A stretch of 36,570 nt of DNA from a bacterium. GTDB taxonomy: Bacteria > Spirochaetota > Spirochaetia > JABEVK01. How positions within the stretch are numbered: position 1 is the stretch's first letter; each line of letters begins with the position of its first letter. The position numbers and the translations under genes are program-made. This document shows, one piece after another, positions 23,878 through 32,359 of the stretch. Where the stretch lies: NCBI GenBank assembly GCA_021782055.1, contig JAJXVP010000009.1, positions 1 to 36,570 of the forward strand, written 5' to 3'. The notes under the pieces are model-generated. The model was not told where the DNA came from. It searched no databases and worked only from the letters and a program-made list of their open reading frames with translations.

Positions 23878-25076
23878 TGGCTGTTCGCGAGGAACAATGA
23901 TACTGTGCTGCCGCCCTCGGGGTTATTGGTTACTTCTAGCCGACCCCCGTGGCGGGTAGCGTATTCTCGGACCAGGGTTAACCCTAGACCCGAGCCGCTT
24001 TCGCCATTGGTCCCTTGGTGGCTTGAAACCAATTTTCGTTGGCTGGTTTGGTTGAGTTCCACCAAAACTGAGGGGGAAAACCCCTTACCCTCATCTTTGA
24101 CAAAAAGGCACACACCCGAAGCCAATTGACTACCCCCGATCAGAATGCGCCCTCCCGTGGGAGTAAACTTTGCCGCATTCGAAAGTAAGTTGCGAATGGC
24201 AGCCAAAAGCATTCGTCGGTCACCCACCAAAGTCAGGGGCGGTAGGTCGAACACCATGTTTTGCCCCTTGGCCTGAATCGCCGCCTCGAGCGGGGCCGAT
24301 GCTTCACGGGCTAACGCCTCGAGGTTGAGGGTTTCGGGGGTAAAACTGATGGAGCCGCCTTTGATCAGCGCCCATTCCAGAAGGCTTTCGACTAGGTGAT
24401 ACACTTGGTGTGCGGAACGGGAAACCGACTGTAAGGTACTTTGTAGGTCACTGCGGCTAAATTGAGAAATGTCTGCCGCCAAGAGGCTCAAAAGGCCAAG
24501 AATACCTGAAAACGGTGAACGCAAATCGTGGGCGACCACTGTCAGCAAATGATCTTTTTCTTCGTTGAGTTGCCGCCATCGTTGATTGGCTAAGCGGAGT
24601 TCCAGGTTAGTTGTTACTTGCTTTGCCAAAATGCGCAGGGCTTCTTTTTGATCCTCGGTGAGTTGGCGGGGCACCCGGTCGATGGCGCACAAGGTACCTA
24701 GGGCATAGCCATCCGACGTAATTAACGGCTGTCCGGCGTAGAAGCGAATCTTGGGGTCTTGGGTCACAAGAGGGTTGTCAGCAAAGCGGGGGTCATTCAG
24801 CGCGTCGGGAACAACAAAAAGCTGGTTTTGCAAAATCGCATGCGAGCAGAAGGCAATGTCGCGAGGGGTCTCACGAACCTCCAGGCCTTCAATTGCTTTA
24901 AACCACTGACGTTCTTGGTCAATTAATGAAATCAGCGTGATAGGACAACCACAAACGAGCGATGCCATGCGGCATAGGTCATCGTAATCCTTTTCGAAAT
25001 CCGTATCGAGGATTTCATAGGACTTTAGTGCGTTTAGTCGTTCCTCTTCATCGGCGGGAAGGGGGGCCACTTGCAT
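23874..25076 (-). CDS. GAF-domain sensor histidine kinase
   Basis: The 400-residue product has no membrane segment. A GAF domain fills about residues 8-160 (EILDTDFEKDYDDL, CRMASLVCGCPITLISLID, FCSHAIL, FYAGQPL..SDGYALGTLCAID). The HisKA region follows with the phosphorylated His183 in VVAHDLRSPFS. The ATPase domain has N-box RNLLSNAAKFTPTGG, G1 VKDEGKGF and G2 GSGLGLTLVREYA. A longer reading from TTG 25115 exists, but ATG 25076 is preferred because TTGCCA-17-CATAAT ends six bases before it and GAF-linked kinases of this type start here. It is divergent from a hybrid kinase. No response regulator of its own is adjacent; it could signal to the REC domain next door, which is inference. Confidence 0.85.
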   Translation of the reverse strand: MQVAPLPADEEERLNALKSYEILDTDFEKDYDDLCRMASLVCGCPITLISLIDQERQWFKAIEGLEVRETPRDIAFCSHAILQNQLFVVPDALNDPRFADNPLVTQDPKIRFYAGQPLITSDGYALGTLCAIDRVPRQLTEDQKEALRILAKQVTTNLELRLANQRWRQLNEEKDHLLTVVAHDLRSPFSGILGLLSLLAADISQFSRSDLQSTLQSVSRSAHQVYHLVESLLEWALIKGGSISFTPETLNLEALAREASAPLEAAIQAKGQNMVFDLPPLTLVGDRRMLLAAIRNLLSNAAKFTPTGGRILIGGSQLASGVCLFVKDEGKGFSPSVLVELNQTSQRKLVSSHQGTNGESGSGLGLTLVREYATRHGGRLEVTNNPEGGSTVSLFLANSH

Positions 25077-25082
25077 GGGGCT

Positions 25083-25111
25083 ATTATGAGGGGAATCCCT
25101 GGCTCTGGCAA
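25083..25111 (-). promoter_or_regulatory. Probable leaderless promoter of the GAF histidine kinase
   Basis: TTGCCA (25106-25111, 5/6) and CATAAT (25083-25088, 5/6) are exactly 17 bases apart on the minus strand. The -10 hexamer ends six bases before ATG 25076, and no ribosome site is present. Confidence 0.6.
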
Positions 25112-25121
25112 CCAAATTTGG

Positions 25122-25150
25122 TGGAAAAGCTCGGGAGGATTGCTTATCAT
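25122..25150 (+). promoter_or_regulatory. Probable leaderless promoter of the hybrid kinase
   Basis: TGGAAA (25122-25127, 4/6) and TATCAT (25145-25150, 5/6) are 17 bases apart, and the -10 hexamer ends six bases before ATG 25157. A GGGAGG lies between the two hexamers, too far upstream to serve the ATG. Confidence 0.5.
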
Positions 25151-25156
25151 AAAGAT

Positions 25157-27298
25157 ATGAGCCATTCGCGAAAAAAAAATACTCGACGCGATCGGATCTG
25201 GGCTACTCTTTATTTTGCTAAAACTCGCGAAGTGGCCGAACGTCGGTTTTTTTCAAGCTTTAGTCATCAGTTTCTCAAAGAAGCCGAAGAGGCTGCCGAT
25301 GTGGGAACTTACTGTTGGTTTCTTCAGCAAGACCGATGGCAGTCGAGTCCGGTTCTTGACCGTCTGTTTGGCATCGGCCCAACTTACCCGCGAAATCTTT
25401 TAGGTTGGCTCAATTTGGTTGATGAAAGCTTTCGAGACTCCCTGCGGCTTCATGTTGAAGGAGTAATGAAAGGGTTATGGGATTTTGATTACGAGTATCA
25501 AATCGTACGGTCCGATACTCAAGAGCACCGTTGGATTCATGGCAAAGGGCGCCTGCAAGATATTGTTTCTGATGACGGTAAACCCCTGGGGAGTGCCCTC
25601 CTTGGTGCTATACAAGATATCACCGAGCAGAAACAGCACGAGGCCGCCTTAGAAAGAATGACGCGCCTCTACGAGGCTTTATCGCAAGTCAAACAAGTGT
25701 CGCTTCAGGCTGTTGGTGAACGAGAGTACCTTGAGCACATTTGTCGGATTCTCGTCATTTCGGCAAAATTTCGTTTAGCGTGGATTGGTCGAGAAGACCC
25801 TCAAACTCAGAGGATTTTGCCAGAAGCCGCCTATGGCGACACCGAATACCTGCGAGGGATCGACATTCGGACTGACTCTTCGCCATGGGGGCGGGGCCCG
25901 TCTGGAGAGGTCATTCGTGAAAAACGTCCTGTGATCGCCAACAATCTGGAAAATCTGGCAAATTTTCAACCTTGGACCTCTAGGGCCCGAGCCCACCAGT
26001 TTCAATCTAGTGCCAACTTGCCAGTTTTGAGGGGCGGTAAGGTGGCGGCTACGCTCAATGTCTACGCCACCTCCGCAAATTATTTTGGTGTCGAAGAGGT
26101 TTCGTTGCTAGAAGAAGTCTCGGCGGATATCGCCTTGACGTTGGACCGCTGGGAGTTGGCGGCCGCTCAACGGCGAACCGACGAGGAACGCCGGGCTCTT
26201 GAAACGCGCTTGGCGCAGGTTGAACGTCTAGAAAGCCTTGGCAGTTTGGCCGGTGGGGTGGCCCATGACATGAATAATGTGCTGGGGGCTATCTTAAACA
26301 CTGTGGCTACCTTACGCCCTGTATCAGCGGGTAGCCATTTGGAGCAAGCTCTAACGACCGTGACACAGGCGTGTTTACGAGGCCGCAGTGTGGTTCAGCA
26401 CCTTTTGTACTTTGCTCAAAAGGGACTTCAACACGAAGTGGCTGTGAACCTCAATGACCTGGTGAACGAGGTGGTGGACTTACTCAAACACACCACGTTG
26501 CAAAAAATAAACTTTAGCCTTGACCTGGGGAATCTACCTTGTTTGCAGGCGGACCCTGCCGCGCTGACGCATGCCCTGATGAACCTTTGTGTTAATGCCG
26601 TCGACGCCATGCCCGAAGGCGGGACGATTTCCATCACCACCCGTCAGTTCAACGGGGTTGACTTGAGCGTTCAAGACACAGGGGTGGGAATGAGTTCTGA
26701 GGTTTTGTCGCGCGCGATGGACCCTTTTTTTACCACAAAAGAACCGGGCAAGGGGACCGGGCTAGGCCTTCCTCAAGTTTTCGGTACCATGCGGGCTCAT
26801 GAGGGTCTACTGACCTTAGAAAGTTTTCCGGGACAAGGCACAACGGCGACGATGCATTTTCCAACGTCGCGGGTCTTGGAGCAAGACGGACAGTGTTTTG
26901 AGGTGCCCTTAGAAGAGGCAGAAATCCTGGAGGATTTGTCCCTCAAAGTCCTTTTGGTAGACGATGACCCGTTGATCCGCGATTCCCTGATCGAGCTGTT
27001 AGAGCTCTTGGGGCATCGTCCCGCGGCCGCCGCCGGGGGGCAAGAAGCTCTCAACCTCCTGGGAGCGGGGTACGAACCAGAAGTAATTATTCTTGATATG
27101 AATATGCCGGGCATGAACGGCGCTCAAACTCTGGCTAAGATTCAAGAAATTCACCCCGCTCAGCCCGTCCTTGTGACAACTGGCTATACCGAAAGCGACT
27201 TGGGTGACTTTGTTAAACACGGTAAGGTTAGGAGTTTGTCAAAACCGTTTACCGCCAAGGAATTACGAACAGCCTTGGCGGCAATTTTAGCTTTATAG
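25157..27298 (+). CDS. PAS-GAF hybrid histidine kinase with C-terminal receiver domain
   Basis: The 713-residue cytoplasmic protein has, in order: a PAS/PAC sensor (about 45-158, ending AIQDITEQK), a GAF domain (about 185-335), a short coiled coil, HisKA with His370 in GGVAHDMNNVLGAIL, the ATPase domain (N-box MNLCVNAVDAMPEGG near 475, G1 VQDTGVGM near 505, TGLGLPQV near 534), and a receiver domain (about 595-713) with VDDDP, phospho-acceptor Asp647 in IILDMNMPGMNG and Lys696 in LSKPFT. An open frame runs 195 bases farther upstream, but that part is antisense to the neighbouring kinase and its promoter, so ATG 25157 is chosen. No output domain is attached; phosphate may pass to another protein. 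A nine-A run lies in codons 5-8. Confidence 0.88.
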   Translation: MSHSRKKNTRRDRIWATLYFAKTREVAERRFFSSFSHQFLKEAEEAADVGTYCWFLQQDRWQSSPVLDRLFGIGPTYPRNLLGWLNLVDESFRDSLRLHVEGVMKGLWDFDYEYQIVRSDTQEHRWIHGKGRLQDIVSDDGKPLGSALLGAIQDITEQKQHEAALERMTRLYEALSQVKQVSLQAVGEREYLEHICRILVISAKFRLAWIGREDPQTQRILPEAAYGDTEYLRGIDIRTDSSPWGRGPSGEVIREKRPVIANNLENLANFQPWTSRARAHQFQSSANLPVLRGGKVAATLNVYATSANYFGVEEVSLLEEVSADIALTLDRWELAAAQRRTDEERRALETRLAQVERLESLGSLAGGVAHDMNNVLGAILNTVATLRPVSAGSHLEQALTTVTQACLRGRSVVQHLLYFAQKGLQHEVAVNLNDLVNEVVDLLKHTTLQKINFSLDLGNLPCLQADPAALTHALMNLCVNAVDAMPEGGTISITTRQFNGVDLSVQDTGVGMSSEVLSRAMDPFFTTKEPGKGTGLGLPQVFGTMRAHEGLLTLESFPGQGTTATMHFPTSRVLEQDGQCFEVPLEEAEILEDLSLKVLLVDDDPLIRDSLIELLELLGHRPAAAAGGQEALNLLGAGYEPEVIILDMNMPGMNGAQTLAKIQEIHPAQPVLVTTGYTESDLGDFVKHGKVRSLSKPFTAKELRTALAAILAL

Positions 27299-27336
27299 TG
27301 ACGCAGAGAGCGCCAGGCTACCGGCGTTAGGCAAAC

Positions 27337-28425
27337 TTACGAGACGTTTACCATCCAGCCGTGTTTGTCCTCGGCAACTCCGTATTGAATGCCCTTAAGT
27401 GCTTTCAAAAGGGCCATGCTGACTTCGCCGTGGTTGCCCCCCGAAAAGGCGGCTTTTCGCCCTTGGTGAGTTAACGACTCGAGGGGCGAAACCCCTGCAG
27501 CTGTACCTGTCACAAAAACTTCGGTAGCCTCAGCTAAAACTTCATCAACGCTGAGTTTTCGTACTTCGGTCTTAATACCCAGGTCAGCGGCAATGGTCAA
27601 AATGCTTTCTCTGGTAATTCCGGGAAGGATCGTGTCCCCAAGTTCCGGGGTAACCAAACTGCCACTTTTCAGAAACGCAAAAAAGTTGCACGAGGACCCT
27701 TCTTCAATGTATTGTCCCGTCTTGGCGTCGAGGAAGATGGCTTCCATATAGCCTTGTTGCTCGGCTTCTTTTTTAGCCAAAGTGGGAATAACATAGTTCG
27801 CGTCGCATTTAATCCAACCGGTACCTTTGGGGGTGGCTCGAATTTTATCGGTAGTAACCGCCGCCGTGGAGCCTTCTTTGAAATAGGAGCTAACAGGTGT
27901 CGCTACGACAACCACCCAGGGGTGGGTCGATAAGCCCAAACCAATGGCGGGTTCCGAGTAGCTGAAGGGCCTGAGGTAGATCGCTTCGGCGTTTTGAAAG
28001 TTGTCTTTCTCCCAGTCTTTCTGGAACTGAGGGCGAAAGCCCAACGAAGCGTTCTTGGCTACCACTTGCCGGTTTGCTTCAACAAAGCGGGCCATAGGAA
28101 AGCCTGGCATTTTGAGGCCGATCATGGAGCGTTCCATCCGGGCGCCGTTTCGATCCGGTCGAAAAAGTTTAAGGCTACCGTCAGGTTGGGGAAAAGCTTT
28201 GAGCCCTTCAAAACAACCTAAGCCATATTGTGTTGTGTAATTTACCAAAGGAAGCTCTGGGAAAGAATTGCGCTGATCTAGAAGAGCTTGCCACTGAGCG
28301 GGGCTCAACGCCGCCTCTTCGGCTGGAGTTTTGTGCGGTTTTTCAACATAGGTATCCTGCCAGCCGCCGTTTCCATCCGAACGTGAATAAAAAACCCAGG
28401 GGTAAATACTAAGGGTAAAAGCCAA
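27337..28425 (-). CDS. ilvE: Branched-chain amino acid aminotransferase
   Basis: The 362-residue PLP enzyme transfers amino groups between Leu/Ile/Val and 2-oxoglutarate. It shows the fold-type IV signature of the longer BCAT group: YGLGCFEGLKAF near 67-78, LFRPDRNGARM near 87-97, YLRPF near 150, the PLP lysine in WIKCDANYVIP (Lys206), YIEEGSSCNFF, and the GITRESILTIAADLG and VFVTGTAAGVSP segments. The start is TTG (28425), preceded by AGGAGG at five bases; no ATG lies nearby in frame. The promoter TTTACT-17-TAAAAT sits 30 bases upstream. It is a single gene, convergent with the hybrid kinase and divergent from trxB. Confidence 0.93.
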   Translation of the reverse strand: MAFTLSIYPWVFYSRSDGNGGWQDTYVEKPHKTPAEEAALSPAQWQALLDQRNSFPELPLVNYTTQYGLGCFEGLKAFPQPDGSLKLFRPDRNGARMERSMIGLKMPGFPMARFVEANRQVVAKNASLGFRPQFQKDWEKDNFQNAEAIYLRPFSYSEPAIGLGLSTHPWVVVVATPVSSYFKEGSTAAVTTDKIRATPKGTGWIKCDANYVIPTLAKKEAEQQGYMEAIFLDAKTGQYIEEGSSCNFFAFLKSGSLVTPELGDTILPGITRESILTIAADLGIKTEVRKLSVDEVLAEATEVFVTGTAAGVSPLESLTHQGRKAAFSGGNHGEVSMALLKALKGIQYGVAEDKHGWMVNVS

Positions 28426-28454
28426 GATTGCCTCCTCTGAAGTGGCAAATTCAG

Positions 28455-28483
28455 ATTTTATCCAAAATAAGAAAGCAAGTAAA
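28455..28483 (-). promoter_or_regulatory. Promoter of ilvE
   Basis: TTTACT (28478-28483, 4/6) and TAAAAT (28455-28460, 5/6) are 17 bases apart on the minus strand. The predicted leader of about 23 bases holds the AGGAGG ribosome site used by the TTG start. Confidence 0.55.
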
Positions 28484-28509
28484 GACTTTATTTTTGCTTC
28501 TGATAGCTA

Positions 28510-28515
28510 TATATT
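28510..28515 (+). promoter_or_regulatory. -10 hexamer of a probable very short-leader promoter for trxB
   Basis: TATATT (5/6) ends nine bases before the ATG at 28525, so the leader would be zero to three bases. The segment before the ATG is pyrimidine-rich (GCTTTTACT) with no ribosome site. The -35 position (TTTATT) is weak. Confidence 0.4.
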
Positions 28516-28524
28516 GCTTTTACT

Positions 28525-29490
28525 ATGGAAAACAAAATTGAAAACATTCTGATTATCGGCTCGGGCCCTGCAGCGCATACGGCAGCTATCTACACGGGGC
28601 GGGCCAATTTGAATCCTTTGCTCTTTGAGGGCTTTTTGGCTGGTGGTGTTGCGGCGGGTGGACAGCTCACAACCACTACCGAAATTGAAAACTTTCCGGG
28701 GTTTCCCGAAGGGTTACCAGGCCCCGAATTGATGGACCGGATGCGGGCTCAATCACTAAGGTGCGGCGCCCGCATCGAAACCGAAACGGTAAACTCGGTA
28801 GATTTATCAAAGCGCCCCTTTGCGGTGACAACGGACTCGGGGACTTTTTTTGCCAAAAGTCTGATCCTGGCCACGGGGGCTACCGCAAAACGCCTTAACC
28901 TCCCCGGCGAGGAGGTCTATTGGCAGCGAGGTATCTCGGCCTGTGCGGTTTGCGACGGGGCTTTGCCGTTCTTTAGAAACCGACCCTTAGTTGTTATTGG
29001 CGGGGGGGATACGGCGTGCGAAGAGGCTACCTACCTGACCAAGTTTGCTTCTATGGTACATTTGTTTGTTCGTCGTGATGTTTTACGGGCCAGTAAAGCC
29101 ATGCAGAAACGTGTAGCCGAAAACCCCAAGATCCAAATACATTGGAACACCGAGGCCACAGAAATTCTTGGGGATGGAAAAAAGATGACAGGTGTTCGTT
29201 TGGTAACGAAAGGGAACGCTTCTGAGCAGATTCTTGAAGCGGGCGGGTTATTTTATGCGATCGGTCACGTACCGAACACCGAGTTTTTGCAGAGCCAAGT
29301 GAGCCTTGACGAAACAGGCTATATTAAAACGGTTCCTGGTACCGCGAAAACCAACGTCCTTGGCGTTTTTGCCGCCGGTGACGTGCAGGATAAAGTCTAC
29401 CGGCAGGCGATTACAGCCGCTGGTTCAGGCTGCATGGCGGCACTCGAAGCCGAGCGCTTCCTGTCAGAGGAGGAAGAAGCCGGACATTAA
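28525..29490 (+). CDS. trxB: Thioredoxin reductase
   Basis: The 321-residue flavoprotein reduces thioredoxin with NADPH. It has the FAD motif [15 protein letters not shown] near 10-24, [17 protein letters not shown] near 45-61, the redox CAVC centre (Cys140, Cys143) in SACAVCDGA, the NADPH motif [15 protein letters not shown] near 156, and the C-terminal FAD motif [21 protein letters not shown]. The length is normal for bacterial low-molecular-weight TrxB. It keeps cytoplasmic thiols reduced. It is a lone gene, divergent from ilvE and convergent with the dehydrogenase gene 16 bases away. It has no ribosome site, and a -10 hexamer lies close to the ATG. Confidence 0.95.
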   Translation: MENKIENILIIGSGPAAHTAAIYTGRANLNPLLFEGFLAGGVAAGGQLTTTTEIENFPGFPEGLPGPELMDRMRAQSLRCGARIETETVNSVDLSKRPFAVTTDSGTFFAKSLILATGATAKRLNLPGEEVYWQRGISACAVCDGALPFFRNRPLVVIGGGDTACEEATYLTKFASMVHLFVRRDVLRASKAMQKRVAENPKIQIHWNTEATEILGDGKKMTGVRLVTKGNASEQILEAGGLFYAIGHVPNTEFLQSQVSLDETGYIKTVPGTAKTNVLGVFAAGDVQDKVYRQAITAAGSGCMAALEAERFLSEEEEAGH

Positions 29491-29506
29491 GACCTTTGGC
29501 GGCTGG

Positions 29507-30295
29507 CTACGCCCGGTGTACGACCGTGGCGTTAGCTTGATGGGTGGCCGTTAGGGTTATTTCTGCCACCTGAACATGGGGCGGGGCAGAGACGGCGTAC
29601 CAGACTGCATCGGCAATATCTTGGCCTGTGAGCGGCTTGAGTCCTTGGTACACAGCCTTTGCCCGGTTCGTATCGCCGTGAAAACGAACCTCTGAGAATT
29701 CTGTTTCGACGAACCCAGGCTGGATATTGGTCACACGAATGGGGTGTTCTACCACATCTTGCCTAAGACCGTCCGAGATAAACCGAACTGCCGCTTTACT
29801 AGCACAATAGACCGCGCCGTTGGGGTAGGCCTGGATTCCGGCAATGGAACCGATGTTAACAATTTGTCCCGCTTGACCCGTGGCAATCATGCGACGAACC
29901 ACGCTTCTTGACATCCATAACAGACCTTTGATGTTGGTATCGATCATGGTTTCCCAGTCATCGGGGTCGTTATCGGGGAGCTTGCCCCACCCCAAGGCCA
30001 ACCCGGCGTTATTGATCAGAACGTCAATCTGTCTTTCTTGCCAAGCGGTTACCGCCTTTTCGACATCAAGTCGGTGCCGAACGTCCAAAGTTTGCCAGCC
30101 AACGGTAACGCCGTAGGTTGCCGACAGATGAGCGCTCAAGGTTGCGAGGCGATCTTGACGCCTTGCGGTAAGCAAAAGGTTCCAGCCTTGGGTCGCAAAT
30201 TTTTCAGCACAGGCCGCGCCAATGCCGCTAGAAGCCCCTGTGATCAAAACCGTCTTATGGAGGGATTCACCCTTATGGGGGGATTCATCAATCAT
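29507..30295 (-). CDS. Short-chain dehydrogenase/reductase, YdfG-like
   Basis: The 262-residue product has the classical SDR pattern: cofactor motif TGASSGIGAACAEKF near 19-33, Arg after the second strand (TARRQDRL, suggesting NADP(H)), NNAG near 90, Ser in NIGSIAG near 147 and the active-site YCASK near 162. ETEFSEVRFHGD fits the substrate loop of the serine/3-hydroxy acid dehydrogenase YdfG group. The first 14 residues are an extra N-terminal piece; GAGG eight bases before ATG 30295 supports this start. It follows the GH13-like gene by nine bases, so the two are probably cotranscribed. The real substrate is unknown. Confidence 0.85.
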   Translation of the reverse strand: MIDESPHKGESLHKTVLITGASSGIGAACAEKFATQGWNLLLTARRQDRLATLSAHLSATYGVTVGWQTLDVRHRLDVEKAVTAWQERQIDVLINNAGLALGWGKLPDNDPDDWETMIDTNIKGLLWMSRSVVRRMIATGQAGQIVNIGSIAGIQAYPNGAVYCASKAAVRFISDGLRQDVVEHPIRVTNIQPGFVETEFSEVRFHGDTNRAKAVYQGLKPLTGQDIADAVWYAVSAPPHVQVAEITLTATHQANATVVHRA

Positions 30296-30304
30296 CGAGA
30301 TACC

Positions 30305-32284
30305 TCACTTTGCCGGGATAATCCAAATTTTTAGGTTGGGGGAAAGTTCAAGCGTACTCAACGCACGGATATTCCACTGGTGACCGGCTTTTCCCGCTAA
30401 AGAGCGCTGGGGAAAGGGGAACTCGCCGGGCTTGGCACTATAGCGTTCTTCGATTTCAGAATGCTCAAGACCCGTTTCAGAATAAGCGGCAATTTGCTCG
30501 TACCACAAGGCCAACACCAAAAGATGGTTTTTGCCAGCAAGCATCCACCAGGCATAACTCATTCCTGCGTAGGATTCTACCAACCGAGCCTCGGCCAGCT
30601 CTGGCCGCAGATGTTCATAGACGTCTTCAAGCTGATGGTAGAAGGCGGTAAATTCCTCGTCGCCTACCCAGTTCAGCGATTTTTCACTAACATTGGCCGA
30701 AAATAGGCCCGAAGAAAGATCAGAAAGGCCCATGACCTCGTACTTAGGCCGCCGACCTTTGCCCCAGCCTAAAAAACGGCTCAGAAAGCACCGAAGCTTC
30801 ATCCCCTCGCGGCCAACTTTTTCAGAAAGCGACATTCCCCAAAGAAAGGGATTCCCTGTGTCATGCGTATCGACAGCGTACGCTACCGAAAAAGGAGTTT
30901 TGCGCCGACGGTTCAGTTCTTCGAGCTCGCTTTGCAGTCTAAACGATTTTTCAAGATGTTCTTGTCCGACGGTTTCCATCATGTCGCTACCCAAAAGAGC
31001 ATCGTAACCGATCGCCTGGTAGTCTTCACACTCGTTCCCCATACGTTCAGCCAGGTGGGCAATATAGGGCTTTCCCGGGAGTTTTGAGCGTCGGATCAAT
31101 TCGGCAAGAACCGCGGGGGTCGGTCGGTCTGAAAGTGGCCAGTTCCCGTCGCCATCAAACAGCGAATCGAAAACATGGTCGACGCTGTCGTGACGAACAA
31201 AATCGAAATGAAAACGGTCCCGCCAATACAAAAAAATGCTACAAAACAGGTCAAGGGCGGCAGGGTTGGGTTCGGGACGTTGCCGCAGAACCGTGCCTTG
31301 CAGAGGAACGTTGTGATAAAACTGAAACGGAGTGACGACGTGGTAAGCCCAGGAGCTGGAATCACGGCCTTCTTTGTTAAGGTATTGAAAGAGGGGGTAT
31401 TGGTCCTGGGTATGATAGCCCGCAAAACGGGGGAGCCCTTCGGAATCCCAGGAGTGAACCGGTACCGTCCAATAGCCTTGCGCAATAAGCAGTTGCACGG
31501 CCTCTTGATAGGCTTGTCGTTTTTCACTGACACGTACGGCGGTGTCAGTTTCCTCTTCATCAAAGGTGTGTAAGGATTTTTGTCTCAAGAAGGCTTGAAT
31601 CAAAGTTCGCACTTCCGAGGCCAGACGTTCTTGAACCTCTTTCGTGTAAACTTGATCGGGTTGAAGCATATAATCGAGCCACTGACGGTCTTCAGGGTAC
31701 AGTTTAATCCAACGAAAGGCCTCGGGAACTTCTAGGGCAGGAATGGCATACTGAGCAGTGTGGGGTTCCAAATCAAACCCTACCGCTTTACCCAAGGCAT
31801 GGGCGGCCTGAATAAACGCCTCTAACTGGGCCGCTGGCCGGATTCCGGAGGTTTCTAAGTCTTGATGGACGACCTGAGGGGCGATTGTTTTTAGACTTCG
31901 AATGGCATAGGTTGTCCCAAACTCGTACTCTGTAAAGGGTGCTAAGTGAATCGCCTTCACGCGAAGACCCGGTAAAAGTTTTGAAGCCTGAATAAAATTG
32001 CCCAACTGGCCGTTAAGACCGGTAGCCCTTACGTTGACAAAACACGCCGACGAAGCTGCCAGCCAGCCAGAATCGGAGTTGTCGGCAACCGGACTAACGG
32101 GAATCTTGTCCTGCATCAAAAGAGAGTAAAACACAGCAATCACTGGGTCTGGTAAAGCCAAAAGCGCCTTCTGCGACAATCTCAAGGCTGAAGACTTTTG
32201 GTACTCCGCTGCGAGAGCCTCGCCATGGGCTTTTTGCTCTGGGGTAGGGCGAGTCCATTCAAGAATCTGATTCCAAACCGACAT
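30305..32284 (-). CDS. GH13-like alpha-amylase family protein of unknown specificity
   Basis: The 659-residue product has the four conserved regions of the alpha-amylase clan in diverged form. Region I is GFDLEPHTAQ near 169-178, region II FVRHDSVDH near 362-370 (Arg364, nucleophile Asp366), region III AHLAERM with acid Glu413, and region IV AVDTHDTGN with Asp475. The barrel start (LPGLRVKAIHLAPF..YEFGTTYAI) is also recognisable. There is no signal peptide, so it acts in the cytoplasm. A long insert of about 180 residues lies between regions I and II, and the C-terminal beta domain is short. Sucrose phosphorylase-like, trehalose-modifying or limit-dextrin activities are all possible; I cannot choose. 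GAGGAG is placed six bases before the ATG, inside an inverted repeat. Confidence 0.75.
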   Translation of the reverse strand: MSVWNQILEWTRPTPEQKAHGEALAAEYQKSSALRLSQKALLALPDPVIAVFYSLLMQDKIPVSPVADNSDSGWLAASSACFVNVRATGLNGQLGNFIQASKLLPGLRVKAIHLAPFTEYEFGTTYAIRSLKTIAPQVVHQDLETSGIRPAAQLEAFIQAAHALGKAVGFDLEPHTAQYAIPALEVPEAFRWIKLYPEDRQWLDYMLQPDQVYTKEVQERLASEVRTLIQAFLRQKSLHTFDEEETDTAVRVSEKRQAYQEAVQLLIAQGYWTVPVHSWDSEGLPRFAGYHTQDQYPLFQYLNKEGRDSSSWAYHVVTPFQFYHNVPLQGTVLRQRPEPNPAALDLFCSIFLYWRDRFHFDFVRHDSVDHVFDSLFDGDGNWPLSDRPTPAVLAELIRRSKLPGKPYIAHLAERMGNECEDYQAIGYDALLGSDMMETVGQEHLEKSFRLQSELEELNRRRKTPFSVAYAVDTHDTGNPFLWGMSLSEKVGREGMKLRCFLSRFLGWGKGRRPKYEVMGLSDLSSGLFSANVSEKSLNWVGDEEFTAFYHQLEDVYEHLRPELAEARLVESYAGMSYAWWMLAGKNHLLVLALWYEQIAAYSETGLEHSEIEERYSAKPGEFPFPQRSLAGKAGHQWNIRALSTLELSPNLKIWIIPAK

Positions 32285-32287
32285 AAG

Positions 32288-32320
32288 GGCTCCTCACGGG
32301 TAGTTTACTGGCTAGGAGCC
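32288..32320 (-). repeat. Perfect 7-bp inverted repeat overlapping the ribosome site of the GH13-like gene
   Basis: GGCTCCT (32288-32294) and AGGAGCC (32314-32320) are separated by 19 bases. In minus sense one arm contains the ribosome site AGGAG and the other is its complement. A promoter-like pair TTGAAT-17-TAAACT (32325-32330 and 32302-32307) overlaps it, so it may act as a DNA operator or, if transcription starts farther upstream, as an RNA hairpin. Beside it are overlapping palindromes TTGAATTCAA and ATTCAATTGAAT (32321-32336). Confidence 0.5.
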
Positions 32321-32359
32321 TTGAATTCAATTGAATGTGACAGATTCCTGTGAGTTTCG

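Noticed and set aside
24962..25156. Upstream in-frame extension of the hybrid kinase by 65 codons
   Set aside because: This part is antisense to the N-terminus and promoter of the divergent GAF kinase and has no domain likeness; ATG 25157 with a promoter six bases before it is a better start.
27299..27336. CGCC/GGCG stem between the hybrid kinase and ilvE as a terminator
   Set aside because: The stem has only four base pairs and no T-run on either strand.
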